This document shows, one piece after another, positions 30,074 through 42,148 of a stretch of 64,000 nt of DNA. Source of the stretch: Vermamoeba vermiformis (taxonomy: Eukaryota; Tubulinea; Echinamoebida); NCBI GenBank assembly GCA_045837725.1, contig JBEWZL010000102.1, positions 1 to 64,000 of the forward strand. Direction: 5' to 3'. Both the position numbers and the translations under genes were made by a program. Each line of letters opens with the position of its first letter. Positions within the stretch are counted from its first letter, which is position 1. The notes beneath the pieces were generated by a model. That model was not told the DNA's origin. It saw only the letters and a list, made by a program, of their open reading frames with translations, and made no database searches.

Positions 30074-32856
30074 ATGCTCCGTCCAGTCATTATATTTACC
30101 ATACTTGTCCTACTAAGCTGGACCGATAACGCGCGGGCGGATCTGCTCGTACAAGCCGTTAATGGAACTCAATATAACATAACTTCTTTGCAAATAATAT
30201 ACCAAGGTACGTATTGTTATCATTATACTAGGATTATAGCGACATCCAACCCCTTTGGGGTGATTTCTGTTTGCGTGCAATTTCGAATTGACTTACTTAA
30301 AAAGCGCACAAAATAATACTCTAGAATCTCGACTTAATATTAATTTTATATAATATTACACGAGCTACTATTGATTACCGATGTAATTAATTTGTTCGGT
30401 AGCTTTTACCATAAATGGAACTAACCATGAAGTGTCAAACAGGCAACCCCACTCCGCCCATTGAAGACTCCATTACATCCGTCGTAACGGCCTCTATCGA
30501 TCAAGTTCAAGGCAAAATTTACATCATTCGATCCAGTTTACCGGTCGAAAAACAGATCACATCCGCGGAGCAAAATCACTACGGGAAAAAATTAGCCTAT
30601 TGCAAGAAGAAACTGCACACAGGAAAAAAAAGGGAAGAAGAAAACCACAACACGCAAAAAAGCGGGCGGAGGGAGCCGCGGCCCCCCCGCCGCGGGCCCC
30701 CCGCACCGCCCCGCCCCCACACCTGGCACAATGGAGAAGGACCCGACAGCCCCGACCCCAAGCCCCGAAAAGACACGCCCGAACCCCGCCCACAACGACC
30801 TGAAAGCCCGGACGGAACGAAGGGGAGGCGGGAGGGGCCAACCGACGGAGGGAGAACGCCCGGGGGGGAGCGAAGAAAGAGGCAAGAGAAAAGGAAAGTA
30901 GGGGGGAGGGGAGAATGTTTAGAGAAGATGTATTATGTTTTTATGAAATAAAGGATTAAGGAAGAATTTTTTTAGTTTAAAGTATATGAAAATTAAAAAA
31001 AAAAAATAAGGAGTAATGAGAAAAAATAATTGTTTAAGATATAAAATAAGAAAGGTTAATATAGTTATAATAATATATATATAGTTTATGTACCTATATC
31101 GAGAAATAAATTTCCAAGAAGATCTCAAATCCAGAGATAAAAAAATAGTAGTAAATAGAAAAATTTGCCTGCTGTAATATTTACATATATTAATATTAAA
31201 ATAATTATTAATTTAATTTTAGTAAGATCAAGTCGGATCCAGAAAATGATCTTGATTGATTGTCCCTCAAGGAGAATTAGTTCGCCCTTATTTAAGGTTG
31301 TCCGCTCCGCTGCATGACGTTGATGATGTTTTTGTTGTGAGTATTTTAAAGGCGGGAAAACGTTTTTTTCCCGTAGTGATGGAGCGGTTGCAGTTGTCGT
31401 TATTTCGCCGATTTATTGTAAGTACGCTCCTGTCGTACGGTATTGACTAATAATGGTATTACTAGTCGTCCCAGGCTATTTAATGTATCGCATGAACGAT
31501 AAAAAATTAGCGGCAAACATTTCAATCCCTGTGTTCGAAGTTCCCGTGGAAGATGGCAAGAAACTGTGGTCTATGGTTACTAGCAATCAAATTCTTGACA
31601 TTACCCTAATGCCCGATAGTACGTAATCGCGAATCGATTGAGACTTTTTTTTTGACAATTTACTCGTATTAACATTCAAAGCAAGCACGTGCACTAATAT
31701 AATGCTATTTTTAGAAATTGAGAACCCCTGGACAACAGTGTTCTCATCAGGAGCCATTATATTTAACTCAGGTAGGCAAAACGTTCCCGAGCCAAAACTA
31801 GATCTGAATTTTCCTTTTTTAGTATTTCTTTGCTTATTCGCGTTAGCGAATATTGGACTCGCTGTATGGAAATTAACTTTGTTCGTACGATTTTACGGAG
31901 GCTTCCGATCGTCCATGGCCTTGTACGTCCTGTCCATTGAGATCTTTTCAAACCTCAGTAAGTCGTTTTAGAGCGAGGTATTTAATAACTCTTTCTAACA
32001 TTGATCTTCTAGTCCGATTTGTCGCGTACATCGATAATCAAGGCACGTTTGGGCTCTATCCTGAATGGACTGTGCAAACACTGATGGAGCTCTGCTTCCC
32101 CTTCGCGATCTCGTCGTACATATTGTTCACATTGTACTGGCACGAGATGATGACCAACGCCACTGTTGTCGTGCATCCATTCATCACTAAGATGAAGATC
32201 CCGTTCTTCGTTCTTTCAGCCGTTCTCATTGCGCTCCAAGTGATTAGATCTATAATTAGAAATGCAACGACACTCGAGTTCAACTTCAATATTGTGACAG
32301 GTAAATCATATATACACTGGTCTCTGATATAACATGCAATGACTAATAATTATCTTATTGTAGCCGCTGTGTATCTAGCCGTGTTGGTCGGTCTGATCAT
32401 TTTCTACGCGGTGACAGGTGTCAAAGTATTGAAGAGGCTGCACATGAGCAAACATCTCGGCCGAACTGTTCAACTCACTAGAGTACGTGAAAGCACTTGG
32501 TATGCATTGTCGATCTAATTACCGTTGTACTAGACCACGCGAAGAATTCTCATTGGCGGTGCATTCTTGTTGCTTTTTATCATTATGGCGATTCTATTCG
32601 TGATCGGTGTTCCTTATAGACCAGTCGGTATGTCACCTTTGTTGCATTTAAAATTAATTTGTAATCTCATGTTGCTTTTAAAGCTCTGCCTATCGTGTGG
32701 TCAATTTTCATGTGGATCTTCGACTGTGCTTCAGTGATGAATATTCTTGCCTTCGAAGTGCCCATAAGTCACTCATCGAGGTCCGCTTCAACCTCATTAA
32801 AGCGTAACAGCGCGACTAACAACACGGGTTCGGAGACTGCATCCACCAATGTTTAA
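30074..32856 (+). CDS. Seven-TM-like membrane protein with signal peptide; middle of gene unresolved
   Basis: Exon 1 (30074-30206) encodes a signal peptide (MLRPVIIFTILVLLSW...). It joins to an exon from 30443 (GNPTPPIEDSITSVV...). That exon runs into an abnormal tract at about 30600-31090, and the frame cannot be followed until about 31260. From 31377 on, exons join well. They encode an ectodomain segment (VPGYLMYRMNDKKLAAN, IENPWTTVFSSGAI) and then about seven hydrophobic helices, e.g. VFLCLFALANIGLAVWKL, PFAISSYILFTLYW, AVYLAVLVGLIIFYAV and ILIGGAFLLLFIIMAILFV. A Ser/Thr/Asn-rich tail ends in STNV. The topology suggests a receptor-like or trafficking protein of the large-ectodomain 7TM type; I cannot name the family. 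A relic of one exon lies at 33541. Confidence 0.6.
30600..31091. other. Compositionally aberrant tract (T-poor block, then C-free block)
   Basis: From about 30602 to 30898 the plus strand has only a handful of T and long G/C/A runs. From 30884 to 31091 it contains no C at all in about 208 nt. Flanking sequence has normal composition. The tract interrupts a coding region. It is most easily explained by a poor-quality or gap-filled assembly segment. Confidence 0.7.
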
Positions 32857-33540
32857 CCGAAAATCGGCCGAAAATTTGTAAATATATGAATAAATGCCAA
32901 AAGTAAACAACAAGTCATATCAACATTACGTACCTAAGGCAAAGGAAGGAAGTTCCTAGGGCATACAGCAATGCTTGAAATACTTTTCTTTGTGCACAGT
33001 AAATTCAGAACTGAATATGATATTGAATTAAAACAATTCTTTGGTAAGTTAACTATATAGATATAAACGTTTTTCTATTGGCTGCAAGCTGAATTGTTGA
33101 TTTTCGAAAATTAAAAATAAAATTATCGGCGAACTCCATGCAATATCGAACAATTATATCATCATTCCTTAGTATACATGAATTATTATCTCTATTAAAA
33201 ATTAAATAATTAATTGAAGCTAAACTTAGTTGTAACCAGCTGATCAAAAATATTACTTGACTACAACTATTGCAGCAGAATAGATTAGCCAGCCTCAATG
33301 CACGAATCATAATACAAGTGATAGGGAATAAGTGAAATTGCTGGCGCGAGCTATTTCCCACGCGTGCAATTCGCTGACAGATTCGAGACGTGTAAACGTC
33401 GGCAAGTCCCATACGAATCGACTTGTTTACGTTATTTTACGAGAGAATACATCTATTAGTCACGCGTCATAATTAAGTCACTGGATTCCCAAACCGTTCG
33501 GCTCTAAAAATGAGGTGGGTTGGTGACTTCGCTATTTTAG
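32857..33540. other. Spacer between the 7TM-like gene and its exon relic
   Basis: About 680 bp of AT-rich sequence without a convincing coding exon on either strand. It separates the 7TM-like gene's stop from the degenerate exon copy at 33541, and may be the remains of the duplicated gene. Confidence 0.35.
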
Positions 33541-33626
33541 GCCACCACAAAGATTCTCGTTGGCGGCAGATTTTTATTGCTATTCACCCTAATGGCCGTG
33601 CTTTTCATCACCGAGATACAATTTGG
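33541..33626 (+). pseudogene. Relic copy of one exon of the upstream 7TM-like gene
   Basis: After a TTTTAG acceptor the sequence reads ATTKILVGGRFLLLFTLMAVLFI. This closely matches TTRRILIGGAFLLLFIIMAILFV of the gene ending at 32856, at both DNA and protein level. No flanking exons of that gene are found nearby. It sits 16 bp from the stop of the convergent F-box/membrane gene. This looks like the remains of a tandem duplicate. Confidence 0.75.
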
Positions 33627-33642
33627 TAACCTCTGGGCGGCT

Positions 33643-35435
33643 CTAAAGCTGACCAAGGCAGTTGGTCTTTGCATTCCATATCGGCATCGCGACCAACATA
33701 ATGAAGAACCACCACTGGACGGACAACGACCAGTTGATCCATTGCTTCATGCCCGCCGAGCGCGCGAACAAATCAGGTGCGACAGACTTGCAGCAACGGA
33801 GAAATGCAAATCTGGCGCATCCAAAGGTGAAGAACGTGAAGCAGACGTGAATCAAGTAGGCTTTGAGATTGAAGTAGGAGTAGGCCGACTGCCAAGGAGT
33901 GCCGAGTATGAACAAGAGGATGTAGACAACTGAACCAATTGTGCAGATTACACGTGGCCGAACGAGTCTTAAAAACTTGTGCAAGAGTGCGAGTTCCATG
34001 TGCAGCGGTAGTGGGAAGATCAAGAAGACGTTCATCAACCACCAGCCATAGCTCGGCACTAACAGACCAAGTGCAGCACCCACTGACATTAGCGCGAACA
34101 TCCACAGTGCAGGATCTTGTGAGCGTGGGTGGTCCAACATTGTTATCACTAATCTTTGTAGGAGATAACCGCCATATGTGGCCACCTTATCTAGGAAGGA
34201 CCGACTACTGAAGGGCTCGGCGTATTGTTGGCAATCAAGAGTTATCTGGCGATGCCTGCCAATGAGCCAATCTTGGACCTGATGATAGAGCAAACAGCAA
34301 CCCACTACAACGACCACACAGCCAATAAGTTGATACACTATATGTTCCACTCGAGCTATGTAAGTTATTTGTTAGTAATTATCCCTAACTCGCCTATCTA
34401 CTTACACAAAGAGAGCAATTTAGTCCGATCCACCAGCCGAACTTGATGTACGATACAAGGTTGATTCCTCGCAAAAAATCCGCCATTAGTGATGAGATCG
34501 TAGGTACAGCCTGCTCTAAATATGCCTTCGAGAGGATAGTAAGCGAGATCTAAGCGTCGATCGGCTCTCTTGCTGATCACGATTTGGTGTGGACCCAGCC
34601 AACCATCCACAACGTTAAACCTCCACTTCGTAGGGGTATTTATATGCGCTATAGCTCGTATTCGAAGTGCTAACCTAAAAGGAAAAACATTTGGAAAAGT
34701 GGGCTAGTATTTGAGCTCAGTAGGTACGTACCTCTCATCCGCTACAAACGCAGGAAGAAGCGGAAAAAAGGAAGCATAGTCCTTGAACTCATATATTCTC
34801 CAACGTTGCGCGTCTTCAATAAGCCATCTTTTTGGATAGTTCGCCTGCAGATCAAGAAAATTAAGGTCAAATCTGGAACTCGATCTTGCCAGTTGGTAAA
34901 CTCAATGACATACTGGATATGTTCGATGTACTAGCCACTCATCATTGACTGCTTGTCCAATCGTTAATTCGAGTCCGAGTGCGGTTGCTTTCAAAGACGA
35001 AAGCCTGCGTAGCGGATCATCAGTAAGAACGTAATCAGTTTCTAAATTAGACCTTACGTTTGCTCGATAATGGCCTCCTTCATGTTCTTCGAACTAATGA
35101 AATAGTTCCAATACTTGCTGACGCCTACACAAGTTGAGATCGCTTTCGCATCCAACAATGAGAAAATTGTTTCGAGTATTTCCTGAGAATAATTATATTA
35201 AAAATCATCTGTATAATTTTCAAGCATTCGATATTTCCAATTAACTAATTATTTAATTTCAAATAAAGGAACTTACTTTTGGCAACTGATCCAGAGGCGC
35301 GTTTGAAGGCAATGACGAACATGTTACCTTGGCGAAGGAAGAATGCTGAACATGAGCACGATTAATGCGTCTTCTATGCGAAAAGAAGAGCAGAAAGCTG
35401 CAGATAACCAATGAAACCAATACGGGCAGTAGCAT
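33643..35435 (-). CDS. F-box-like multipass membrane protein, paralogue B
   Basis: Six exons join in phase to 483 residues (ATG at 35435; an upstream start in the same frame is possible). An N-terminal membrane segment (MLLPVLVSLVICSFLLFF) precedes an F-box-like motif split by an intron: APLDQLPK / EILETIFSLLDAKAISTCVGVSKYWNYFI. A middle domain of about 150 residues follows. The C-terminal half has about five helices, e.g. LIGCVVVVVGCCLLY, ALMSVGAALGLLVPSYGWWLMNVFLIF, IGSVVYILLFIL and FTFFTFGCARFAFL. The F-box would bind Skp1 in an SCF ubiquitin ligase held at a membrane; this is inference. Intron positions match paralogue C. A mildly acidic or polar C-terminus is not seen. Confidence 0.72.
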
Positions 35436-35782
35436 TGCCAGATCGTCGACGAGTCGTAAGTAGAGTTGTTGAAGCTTTGTTGTTGAATTTAAACAAGTTA
35501 AATTAACACTAGGATAGCGTACTGTGGTACACGTACTGACAAACTAAAACAATCTAAATATAGAGCCGAATTATTTTTTCGTTGCCAGTACGCGCTAATC
35601 AGCTCCTTCCGCAAGAGTTTCAGGAGCCTCGTCAATTGTTGCATCTGTTACCATTGCTGCTGGCTTAGTAATATTCGCGTAGATTTGGTTAATACAAATA
35701 GATCTCGCGAGGAGATGCTTATCAAAACGAAGTTTATTTGATCGCGACAAATGGTCAACACATGAGACAAGTTTGTCATGCG

Positions 35783-37726
35783 TCATCCAAATACGAACAT
35801 ATCAAGACAATTAATATATGGAAGTACCAATGGTAATATAAGCATGAAAGAGAACCAGAACTTGACGGGCAATGACCAATTAATCCATTTCTTCATCGTT
35901 CGTGATGTCGCGTATATACTCGGAGCCATTATTCTGCAAGCAACGACGTACACCATTCTAGCGTAGCCAAATGTGAAGAAGACAAAGCAGGTGTGAATCA
36001 GGAGCGACGTGATGTTGATGCCAAAGTAGAGCAGCGAAGCAGTACATAGGAAGAGAATAGGACTGAGCGTGGTTAGTACGGCCAAATTCGCAAATTTACG
36101 GCGTCTAGCGTCTCTGTAGAGTGCACGGAACCAAGTTGATTCGTGTGGAAAGCAATAAAAGCTCAGTGCCGCGCCGATCCACCACTCGTAAGTTGGGAAG
36201 TAGAATACTAAACCGAAGAATAGGCCAAGAGTTAATGTTAACCACAATCCAAGTTTGTACTTCCTATTAGGCACATCGCTCATGAACTGCATGTAATGCG
36301 CTACTGTTGAGATGTTCTTGAGTAGCACGTATAAGGTGAGAAATAGGACAACATTTACAACGGTAGAGCTTGTGGAGTTTCGTGAGCAAAACGGGTACCT
36401 GTCTGGCGGCACGAGTGGCGTTGTTGTGGCTCGCGTGGATAAAATAAAATTGGCGAGAATGACCGACCAAATCACGTCGCAGAACAACATTGCACCGTAC
36501 ATCCAACAAAGAGCGCGCAATAGTTGGGCTCGAAGAGGCAGTCTATCTATAATAGGACGTGCCCTTAGTGAAGGTGCATCATAAAATTGTGGATAACTTA
36601 CTATAGAGTCGATTGCTAGGTCCATCAAGTGGTCGGATGACATGGATCAAAGGTTGGTTCTGACCATAACTGAAGAATACCGGTTTATCGCTAATGATGT
36701 CATACTTCTTATCGACTTCGAATTCATCTTCATCCACCGGAAAATAAGCCCATTCGCTAGATCTGGATGGAAATTTACGGATCGTAAGCTTCCGAAAACC
36801 AAAATCCCGATTTTCCATTTCGAAGCGCCAAAATTTAGCATTTTGTCCAGTGGCTTTTACTCTTATTCGAGAAGCCAATCTATATATAATGTTTTTAGTT
36901 TCAGTCCACGAAGGATGGAATTGTTAGTTCCTACCTCGGATCTTGTGCAAAGTGTGTATGCATTTGATTCGCTCCGATAATATATTTGAAACTATATATT
37001 TGCCATCGTCGACAATCTTGAACGATCCATCGCTTCGGATAGCTCGCCTTAAACAAAACTTTAAGATCTCTTGCAACAAATTAGAATTGGACAAAACGTA
37101 CCGGAAATTCGAGCTCCTCGAGTATAATATCCGGTGCCATACCACCAGTTATTTGGTTAAGAGTTGCGTAGTTCGTCTTTAGGGATGCGATCCTTACGTA
37201 CGTGGGTCAGTTATCGGTAGAAAACCTGCAACTACTTACTCTCGATCATATATCTCATCTTGTAGCTTCCTCTCACTAATTACAAAGTTCCAGTACTTGC
37301 TTACTTTAACACAATGCGAAATGGCTCGTGCATCCACAAACTGAAAAATAGTTTGCAACATTTCCTGAAAATAATTTATTAGCCTAGCTATATTTTGCAT
37401 AGCGATGTTCGATAAAATTCTAAATTGAAATAATTATTTGACATTTTATTTTTTATTACCTTTGGCAACTGATCCAAAGCCGCATTTGAACGAATAGGAG
37501 TCTTAGCATATAGAGGATTTTGTAGCCTCTTTTCTTTCAATTTACGCTTTAGAAATAATAATCCATAGATGGCTCCAACCGAGATGAGAAAGGCAGTCAA
37601 GAAGATCGGTCGCAGCTTTAAAATCGTAAGCAAGAAAGGTAAATAATCTAGTACTATCATACTGCGTTTGACATTAAAAATATAACTAAATGTAAGTGTC
37701 TCGTTTTTGTCCAAAGCCCACGTCAT
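35783..37726 (-). CDS. F-box-like multipass membrane protein, paralogue C
   Basis: Six exons give 545 residues with the same intron phases as paralogue B: exon 2 is 125 nt, exon 3 is 91 nt and exon 4 is 113 nt in both. An N-terminal helix (LRPIFLTAFLISVGAIYGLLFL) precedes the F-box-like NAALDQLPK / EMLQTIFQFVDARAISHCVKVSKYWNFVI. A middle domain and about six C-terminal helices follow, ending in MKKWINWSLPVKFWFSFMLI. The stop at 35783 may be avoided by splicing GTATTT to ..ACTAAG, which would add an acidic tail (MVTDATIDEAPETLAEGAD) ending at 35595. The C-terminal segment CFVFFTFGYARM aligns with CFTFFTFGCARF of paralogue B. Tandem duplication is clear. The function as an SCF adaptor is inference. 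Confidence 0.74.
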
Positions 37727-37970
37727 TCCTTGCTCGGTCTAGCAAAATGATTATCTTTATTTAAGCAAGAATGTATTCATTGCGATGATACCATTAGCAT
37801 TATATACAAGTTACAGTTGTCAATGTTTTGTAGCGTTGCCGGGATTCTACAGCAGATTCTTTTCACTGAAAGCACGTGTAGCGACCCCAAGATTCGGTTT
37901 AAGAAATGTGACCTATTTATTAATATTTATCAATTTTACGGAAAGCAACAACGCTACTTTATCTCACGAA

Positions 37971-40635
37971 ATGACTTCAGGCGATAAAATAGTGGCGAGA
38001 TCGAACTCGATCGGAATTGCTCTCGTTCTTGCCAGCATCATTTCCTGCTGTTTTGCGGCACTTCCGTACACCGGAGTCAATTTGAGCGGCGCTGAATGGA
38101 GTGAGTAATCTATATTTGCTATAGGAACTGATCTAACTCGAGATCAAAAATTCTGTTAACTAAAAACACCTTCAAAAAATTACTTTTATCACTATTTTCA
38201 TCATTATAACTTGCCTCCGTAATATTATGATATTTCTTTACCACTAATACTATGATTTGATTTTAAAGAGAGGAAACAGCAATTACAACGAAGTTTTTAC
38301 TGACCAATTTCGCCTTATTCGCTTATTAATAAGATCGTTTTATTTAGCATCTGGTCCTTACTGGCCTACTACTCAAGAGATTGATTTCTTCGCGTCTCGT
38401 GGAATGAACACGATCCGACTTCCTTTCTCGTGGGAGAACATCCAGCCAACTGCTTCCAGTAACTTCGATGCAACTACGTGGGGTCGATATACTACTCTAG
38501 TCGATTATATTACCAAGACTAAGGGTCTTTATGCAATTATCGATGTTCACAAGTAAGATCCAGATAATGCCTCGCAAAATTATTGTTAGTAACCGCTTCA
38601 TAATTAGCTACGCACGTTATAACAATCAAATTGTTGGCCAAGATGTATCATTGAACGTATTGCTCGATCTTTGGACTCGTCTCGCTAATTACTACAGAAC
38701 AAACGACAAAGTGGTAAGTTGTTTTCAGAATCCGCCTTCCTAATTCGAAACTTGTTAATATAATCATGATAGATCTTCGGCATGATGAACGAGCCTAATA
38801 CGATGTCGACAGCGTAAGTAGAATTCCAATTTAGATACGCGTTACTGTCAAGTTTTGATACTTTACAGACTGTGGGCAAACAATGCAAACTCGACCGTTA
38901 AAGCTATCCGAGATACTGGTGCTACGAATATCATCTTGGTGCCTGGTAACCAATACCTATATTATCATATCGGACGAACAGAAATTAATCCGTTTCGAAT
39001 TACCTTTTATAGGCAACGGATGGACCGGAGCTTGGACGTGGAACGCTACTTGGCCCGATTCATTAGGTCAAACATCCAATGCTGAAGCGATGTTAATTGT
39101 CGTGGATCCACTCGACAAAATGATCTTTGAGTTCCATCAATACTTCGGTACGGTGTCACGTGACCTTTTGAAACCAAATCAAGTAATTACTAATTATTAT
39201 AGATGCGGATTCGAGTGGTACTAAACCTCCATGCGGTGCTCGTCCTCTTGGTAAGCAAAATCAGATCTGATTTGAAAAAATTGACACGTGTCATGGTAGC
39301 TGTTCCGAGAGTTTCAGTCGCCACTGATTGGTTGAAGAAGTACAACAAGAAAGGTTTCTTGGGAGAACTCGGCGGCTCTGATCAACAGAACTGTCTTGAT
39401 GCTATTAACGATGCGTTGACTCATTTGGAGGCTAACAGCGATGTCTGGTACGACATTACTGATTTTGACACTTTGACACGTGTCACACCAAATCGATAAC
39501 GAATAAGGAAATTCTAATTCAATCATGTCTTATAGGATGGGTTGGACTTATTGGTCAGGCGGTCCTCGTACGAGCACGGCATTTTTAGCGATCGGTCCTC
39601 TCGGTTATCCTCCAATTCAAAACGCGCAGTTGGACACGTTGTTGAACTACGTGACTAACCCTATTGTCAGTTTTGTCTATCCTAACATATGTAAGGCCCC
39701 AATGAGACTATTCTTAATCGGTTTCTAATACATTTTGCAGCTGCCTCTTCGTGCAACAACTCGCCGGATCTGATCATTTACGATGACGCCTTGCAAAACG
39801 GTTGGGCAGATTAGTACGTTATTATCTTTGCAAATGTTTTAATCGTTCATGAACGACATTTTCACTGAAATCCGTTTAATTTTAGTGGCTGGGCTGCTTC
39901 ACGAACATTCACAAGTAACCAAGCCTCAACGGGCACTTACGCGATCAGCTTCAACTCTGCGCAAAATTTTGAAGGTCTTTCATTGGCCAACGCGGCAAAA
40001 TTCTCGTTCACGAATTACAATGCCATCCAATTTGACGTCAAAGGAGCAACAGCGGATGTGAGCTACGAGATTTTCTTGAATGACGGACAGACCTCCCCCG
40101 GCAGATCTCAAGCGTTGAGAGGCTACACCCCGTCACATTCAATCACGACGAGCTATCAAACTGCTGTTGTGCCCTTCTCGGTCTTTCATCTCGATAATTC
40201 TCAGCAATTTGTGTCCATTACGTGGCAAAGCGTAAGTAACCAAAAATTGACTATTGCGATGTGGTACTTATCATGTGTTATATTAGGCTGAAAATACTCA
40301 AGATACGCTTTTTTTGGACAACATTAAGCTCGTCTGCAGGGACATCAGTAAGATCTGGATCGAGATTGAAATTGATTTGCATTACTAATCATTATTAAAT
40401 ATAGCCGGTGGTGTTGTCTCTGGTTCTAGTAGCAGTTCTACTCCTAACACCGGTGGCAACGGTTCGTTATCAGATCCGTTACAAAAAATTTGTTCTTTTA
40501 GAATTAATTATTCGTGGTTATTATTTAGGCCCTTCAAGCACCAATTCTCCTTCGAGAGTTTCAAGCGCTTCGTTGTCTCTCATTAGCTCTTTCGTCGTTC
40601 TCATTGCTGCTTCTGTAACAGCTCTATTGTTGTAA
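37971..40635 (+). CDS. GH5-like endoglucanase 2, GPI-anchored
   Basis: Fourteen exons join in phase to 562 residues. A signal peptide is followed by GVNLSGAEW, FASRGMNTIRLPF, IFGMMNEP (acid/base Glu) and GFLGELGG (nucleophile Glu). A C-terminal beta-sandwich-like module follows (WAASRTFTSNQ..., ending LFLDNIKLVC), then a Ser/Gly/Thr linker and a GPI signal tail (LSLISSFVVLIAASVTALLL). Several internal exons have exactly the lengths of those in the GH5 gene at 17982 (106, 41, 77, 148, 155 and 73 nt), so the two share a recent intron-bearing ancestor. Intron 1 is longer than usual. Two introns contain the palindrome TGACACGTGTCA. Confidence 0.93.
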
Positions 40636-40985
40636 CCGCAATGCTATAAATTGTTGCTAGAGAATTGCAGTCAAGGACGCGCCTTCTATTAATCTCTTAA
40701 TGATCGATAGAGCGCCTTCTATTTTTAATTAGCAACTTCCACGACCAAAAGATTTGGTTCATTAATGCTTTTGTCCCAATCGGCTGGCATAATGCTGATA
40801 ATGTGATTAGAAATAAAATAACGTTATGATCAATTCATTAAGCATTTTGATTGACTTCAGGGTCCACCCGTGAGATTTCGTACCGGCGGTTCATGAAGGA
40901 AATTCGGAGCTCTATTCACCCAAGGCACAACCTTTTGCACGAACACAACAAATAGTCGGATCATTGCATATCAAGCCCACTAAAT
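40636..40985. other. Spacer between GH5 enzyme 2 and the carrier-like gene
   Basis: About 350 bp. The string GCGCCTTCTATT occurs twice within about 35 bp (near 40678 and 40709). No gene is recognised. Confidence 0.4.
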
Positions 40986-42058
40986 ATGTCTTCCACAAGT
41001 ACAACTGTTCGTACTGAGGTAATTCAGCAGTTGCCGATAATTCACAATCAGGAATTCAATTCCGTCCAATAATTTTTAAAAATTACCAAATAATTATTTT
41101 TGACCTATTTAATATTAATCAATGCTATTCTAAAGAGAAACAAAGAGCAAGCAGTCCCAAACAAAAAACCGTTGCATCCGACCTTTCTTGCTTTCGCCCG
41201 CGCAGGATTCTCCTCATTAGTAGGCAAAGTATTTAGTGCTCCTTTGCACTTACTTTCTGTCGTTTCGAAAGTGGATCAAGAGCTCGTAAGACAAAATCGG
41301 TTGGATCGACCTTACTCTGGACCCATCGACGCAGCTACTCGTATCTTTAAGGCTGAAGGCGTTTTAGGATTATGGAGAGGCTTTGCTCTTAATATTCCGG
41401 GATATTACATCGTTCCCGCGTTAAATCTGGTATCCAAAAACTACGTAACGCGAACACTCTTCAAACACAGTTCTAAGGACCCCTATTGGATTCAATTTAC
41501 GAAAGGCCTATTCTCTGGAGTCGTCAGTGGTGCACTTTCATTGGCGCTGGTGCATCCGTTCAGGATCACATCCTTCAAGTACTTAACGGATGTGCCTTCC
41601 GAGAACGGTCGAAAATATAGTGGAATACTAGCTATTTGGCAAGGATATATTTACTACAGATGGAGTTCTTGGCTTTTTTACTGGATTTGGTACACAAATT
41701 TTGGCTCTATTTTTGTATCGTTTATTTTACTTTGGCGCCTATGATTTATACAGAACTTTAATACGAAAGCCTAAGAGTGCCACTGAAGGCTTTTGGCTCG
41801 GTTGGTTCAGCACTGTCATTGGAATGGCTGTTTCTTATCCTTTCGCGGTCATTCAAGATCGACTGATGATTACAGCTGGTAGTAATAAGAAGTACAGTTC
41901 TATGACGCAAATGGTCGGCGAGATCTGGCAACAACGAAGGAATTTTTGGATTTTGGCGTGGTTTTGCTATTTCATTTGCTACTAGCTCTGGTCTTGGTGC
42001 TGCTCGTGCTTTATACGATTATGCTGTTAAAAATCTTGTATGGAAGCCCAACCCTTAA
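40986..42058 (+). CDS. SLC25 mitochondrial carrier-like protein with degenerate signatures and two apparent frame changes
   Basis: Exon 1 (40986-41018, MSSTSTTVRTE) joins to a long exon from 41136. The protein has the threefold SLC25 layout, closest to ADP/ATP carriers. Each repeat has helix pairs and an amphipathic stretch (GPIDAATRIFKAEGVLGLWRG; SGILAIW...DGVLGFFTGFGTQI; YSSMTQMVGEIW...GIFGFWRGF). The PxDxxK signature is lost in every repeat: APLHLLS, HPFRITS, YPFAVIQ. Conserved sequence continues only if the frame moves by +1 near 41641 and again near 41936. It ends in RALYDYAVKNLVWKPNP. It may be a divergent, possibly decaying, carrier of the inner mitochondrial membrane. Confidence 0.7.
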
Positions 42059-42148
42059 ATCTACAAAAAAAGCTAGATCCGGATCAAACTGAAAGATTCT
42101 TGTTTAACTATTATTATAGCACAATTATTTTACTATGTATTTACAACT

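Noticed and set aside
30415-30951. 178-codon Pro/Arg-rich open frame
   Set aside because: Its second half lies in the T-poor aberrant tract, where stop codons are rare simply because T is missing.
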